This document shows positions 62,684 to 64,000 of a stretch of DNA of 64,000 bases, piece by piece. The notes under the pieces are model-generated. The model saw only the letters and a program-made list of their open reading frames with translations, had not been told where the DNA came from and made no database searches. Position 1 is the stretch's first letter; each line of letters begins with the position of its first letter. A program made the translations under genes and the position numbers. Source of the stretch: Blepharisma stoltei. Its lineage: Eukaryota > Ciliophora > Heterotrichea > Heterotrichida > Blepharismidae. The stretch lies in the NCBI GenBank assembly GCA_914767885.1, contig CAJZBQ010000047.1, forward strand, positions 434,001-498,000, in the 5' to 3' direction.

Positions 62684-64000
62684 TTAGATTTTAACCATAA
62701 CTTTTTGGGCTAAATTGAACTTGAAATACCTTTCCATCTTCAAACTCGTTACTATATATATAGCTCCTTTATTATATAAATAATAAACTTGTGCAGGATT
62801 TTTACTAATTAATGAATTTCCTATTTGTTTTCAAGAATTTTCATCCCCTATTTCACTTTCATACACTTTCCCTCCACATTCAATCAGGTAAAATCTTTCT
62901 GCTTTGATCAGTAGTTTTCTTTTTTCTGCTGCGAAATTGAAAGGAATTTTTGTAAAAGAATTGCTAGTGATTGAGTACCTCAGAATGTTTTTATTTGCGT
63001 GTCCAGAAATAAAAATATTACCTTTAAAAGTTACGCAATGGCAATAGCAATCGCCTTGTGGCATTGGATTTAAATTGACCCATCTGTTTCCTTCCAAATC
63101 AAACCTTTTTGATAGCGTTGAGATGTTACCATTAGGATTTAAACCTCCGAAGCAGTAAACGTTTCTATTGTAATAAATAGCTGATGATATAGCGCATGGT
63201 TTTCCAGCTGGCAATGTTCGAGCTCTGAAATTTTCATCAATTATCAATGAAATTCCGGAAGATGGAGCTTTTCCATAGCAGAAGAGCTCACAATTGGGAA
63301 TCTGAGCTATGCAAGTATCCCAATTTAATACCTCTGAACTATCCAACGGTTTAACCTCTTCTTCTTCATTTTTAGTGTCAAAAATCATTAAATTTGTCCT
63401 ATTGTTTTCTTCTTTTGTAAGATAAAGAGATGTTCTTTTATGAAAAGTAATGATATAATCTTTATAAGCTTGATTGAGCTCTTGACTAGAATTGCAAGTC
63501 TCTCTTAGCTCGTTTTCATATAATGAGCATGTTTTTCTGAAATCCCATTCGATTTCTGGGTCAATTGGATTACTTAATATCTCTGATCTTTTAATTTTAA
63601 GTTCATTTATTTTGGAACTTAGAGAAGAATTTTCTGAGATTTGTTGCTTTTCGTCAAGACCTGATAATCTTTTATTGATTTCTTCAGAGAGACTGAGCAG
63701 CTGGGAGTTGAAAGCATCCATTTCTTTTTTTCTCTTAAGTTTGGTAGCTTTTTTTCAATCTTCAAATTCTTTTTTGTTTTTCTTAACTTCTTTAAGAAGG
63801 TCTGTATAAGAACTTCTTATGTCTGTATGTTTATCATCAGGCATTTTCTTATTTGAATTGATTTTTTTATCATGCTTTTCTAAGATTTTTTCTATTTTCG
63901 AGAATCTGCTCTCAAAAATGTCTTCAAGTTTTTCTTTAATAGATCTTTCTATTAATTTATCAATTTCTTGGCTTAACTCACACAAAGCATGTTCACTACT
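62684..64000 (-). CDS. kelch-repeat protein with coiled coil, 5' end outside the window
   Basis: The frame is open from the window edge to TAA 62684-62686 (438 codons seen). A coiled-coil region (KLIERSIKEKLEDIFESRFS; ELNQAYKDYIITFHKRT) precedes kelch blades (SAIYYNRNVYCFGGLNP, NRWVNLNPMPQGDCYCH, KQIGNSLISKNPAQ). This is the build of B-box/kelch proteins common in heterotrichs, but no B-box lies inside the window. TGA is Trp in FEDWKKATKL and ENSWKQIG. Confidence 0.78.

Noticed and set aside
1-64000. Transposase, reverse transcriptase, rRNA or tRNA genes
   Set aside because: None could be recognised on either strand; all mobile units here look non-autonomous.

Overview
This window looks like germline (micronuclear) DNA of a heterotrich ciliate close to Blepharisma. 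Three things support this. (1) Conserved genes run straight through TGA codons where tryptophan fits (transportin, both Nth copies, AP-4 beta, both MORN proteins, the kinesin), while genes end in TAA or TAG. (2) The clear spliceosomal introns, in CCT7, the Na+/H+ exchanger and the FYVE-kinase, are exactly 15 nt with GT..AG ends. (3) At least a dozen genes are broken by non-coding insertions, mostly bounded by TA dinucleotides, whose precise removal restores one long reading frame. That is how internal eliminated sequences (IESs) behave in ciliate germline DNA. Codon assignments follow from the sequence; the genus is inferred.

The commonest insertion is a miniature inverted-repeat element (MITE family 1) of about 220-400 bp. 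Its ends read TA-(A)CTCCCCCC-TCCGTGAGCGAACAAAA, and one end carries a second, inverted copy of the terminal repeat that forms a hairpin. About twenty copies occur, in both orientations, in genes, between genes, and nested in one another. It resembles the MITEs I recall being called BogoMITEs in the Blepharisma germline. Other insertions are a palindromic family 2 (a GCCC..GATGGCGC palindrome), a third family with ~55-bp inverted ends, GC-rich retroposon-like units with AATCTT tails and 13-14 bp target duplications, and three IESs flanked by 9-12 bp direct repeats. One of those three repeats contains no TA. No transposase or reverse transcriptase gene is visible.

Layout. 1-8029: transportin-1, TFIIA gamma, EMC3, CCT eta and a tandem pair of endonuclease III genes. 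8126-20452: small genes, TMEM234, a myristoylated kelch protein, a PWWP/LEDGF-like protein, a secreted Cys-rich protein, a kinase, an unknown gene broken by four IESs, an EF-hand protein and an alpha/beta hydrolase. 20618-30838: glutaminyl-tRNA synthetase, AP-4 beta, thiamine pyrophosphokinase, ribosomal protein uS7 and an SH3 protein. 30839-44013: a large secreted acidic protein, a Na+/H+ exchanger, a FYVE plus STE20 kinase, a retroposon inserted in a tandem repeat, and a kinesin-14. 44014-54435: a ~2000-residue predicted GPI-anchored surface protein broken by four IESs, one of 2.3 kb. 54436-64000: two MORN proteins, a Nup50/RanBP-like protein, small unknown genes and a partial kelch protein.

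The genes are ordinary housekeeping and ciliate-lineage genes packed tightly on both strands (11 and 22 bp between two divergent start codons), not an operon or pathway cluster. The biologically distinctive content is the layered set of excisable elements. Spliced coordinates are given in the evidence of each gene; the IES entries describe what must be removed to make the functional somatic gene.
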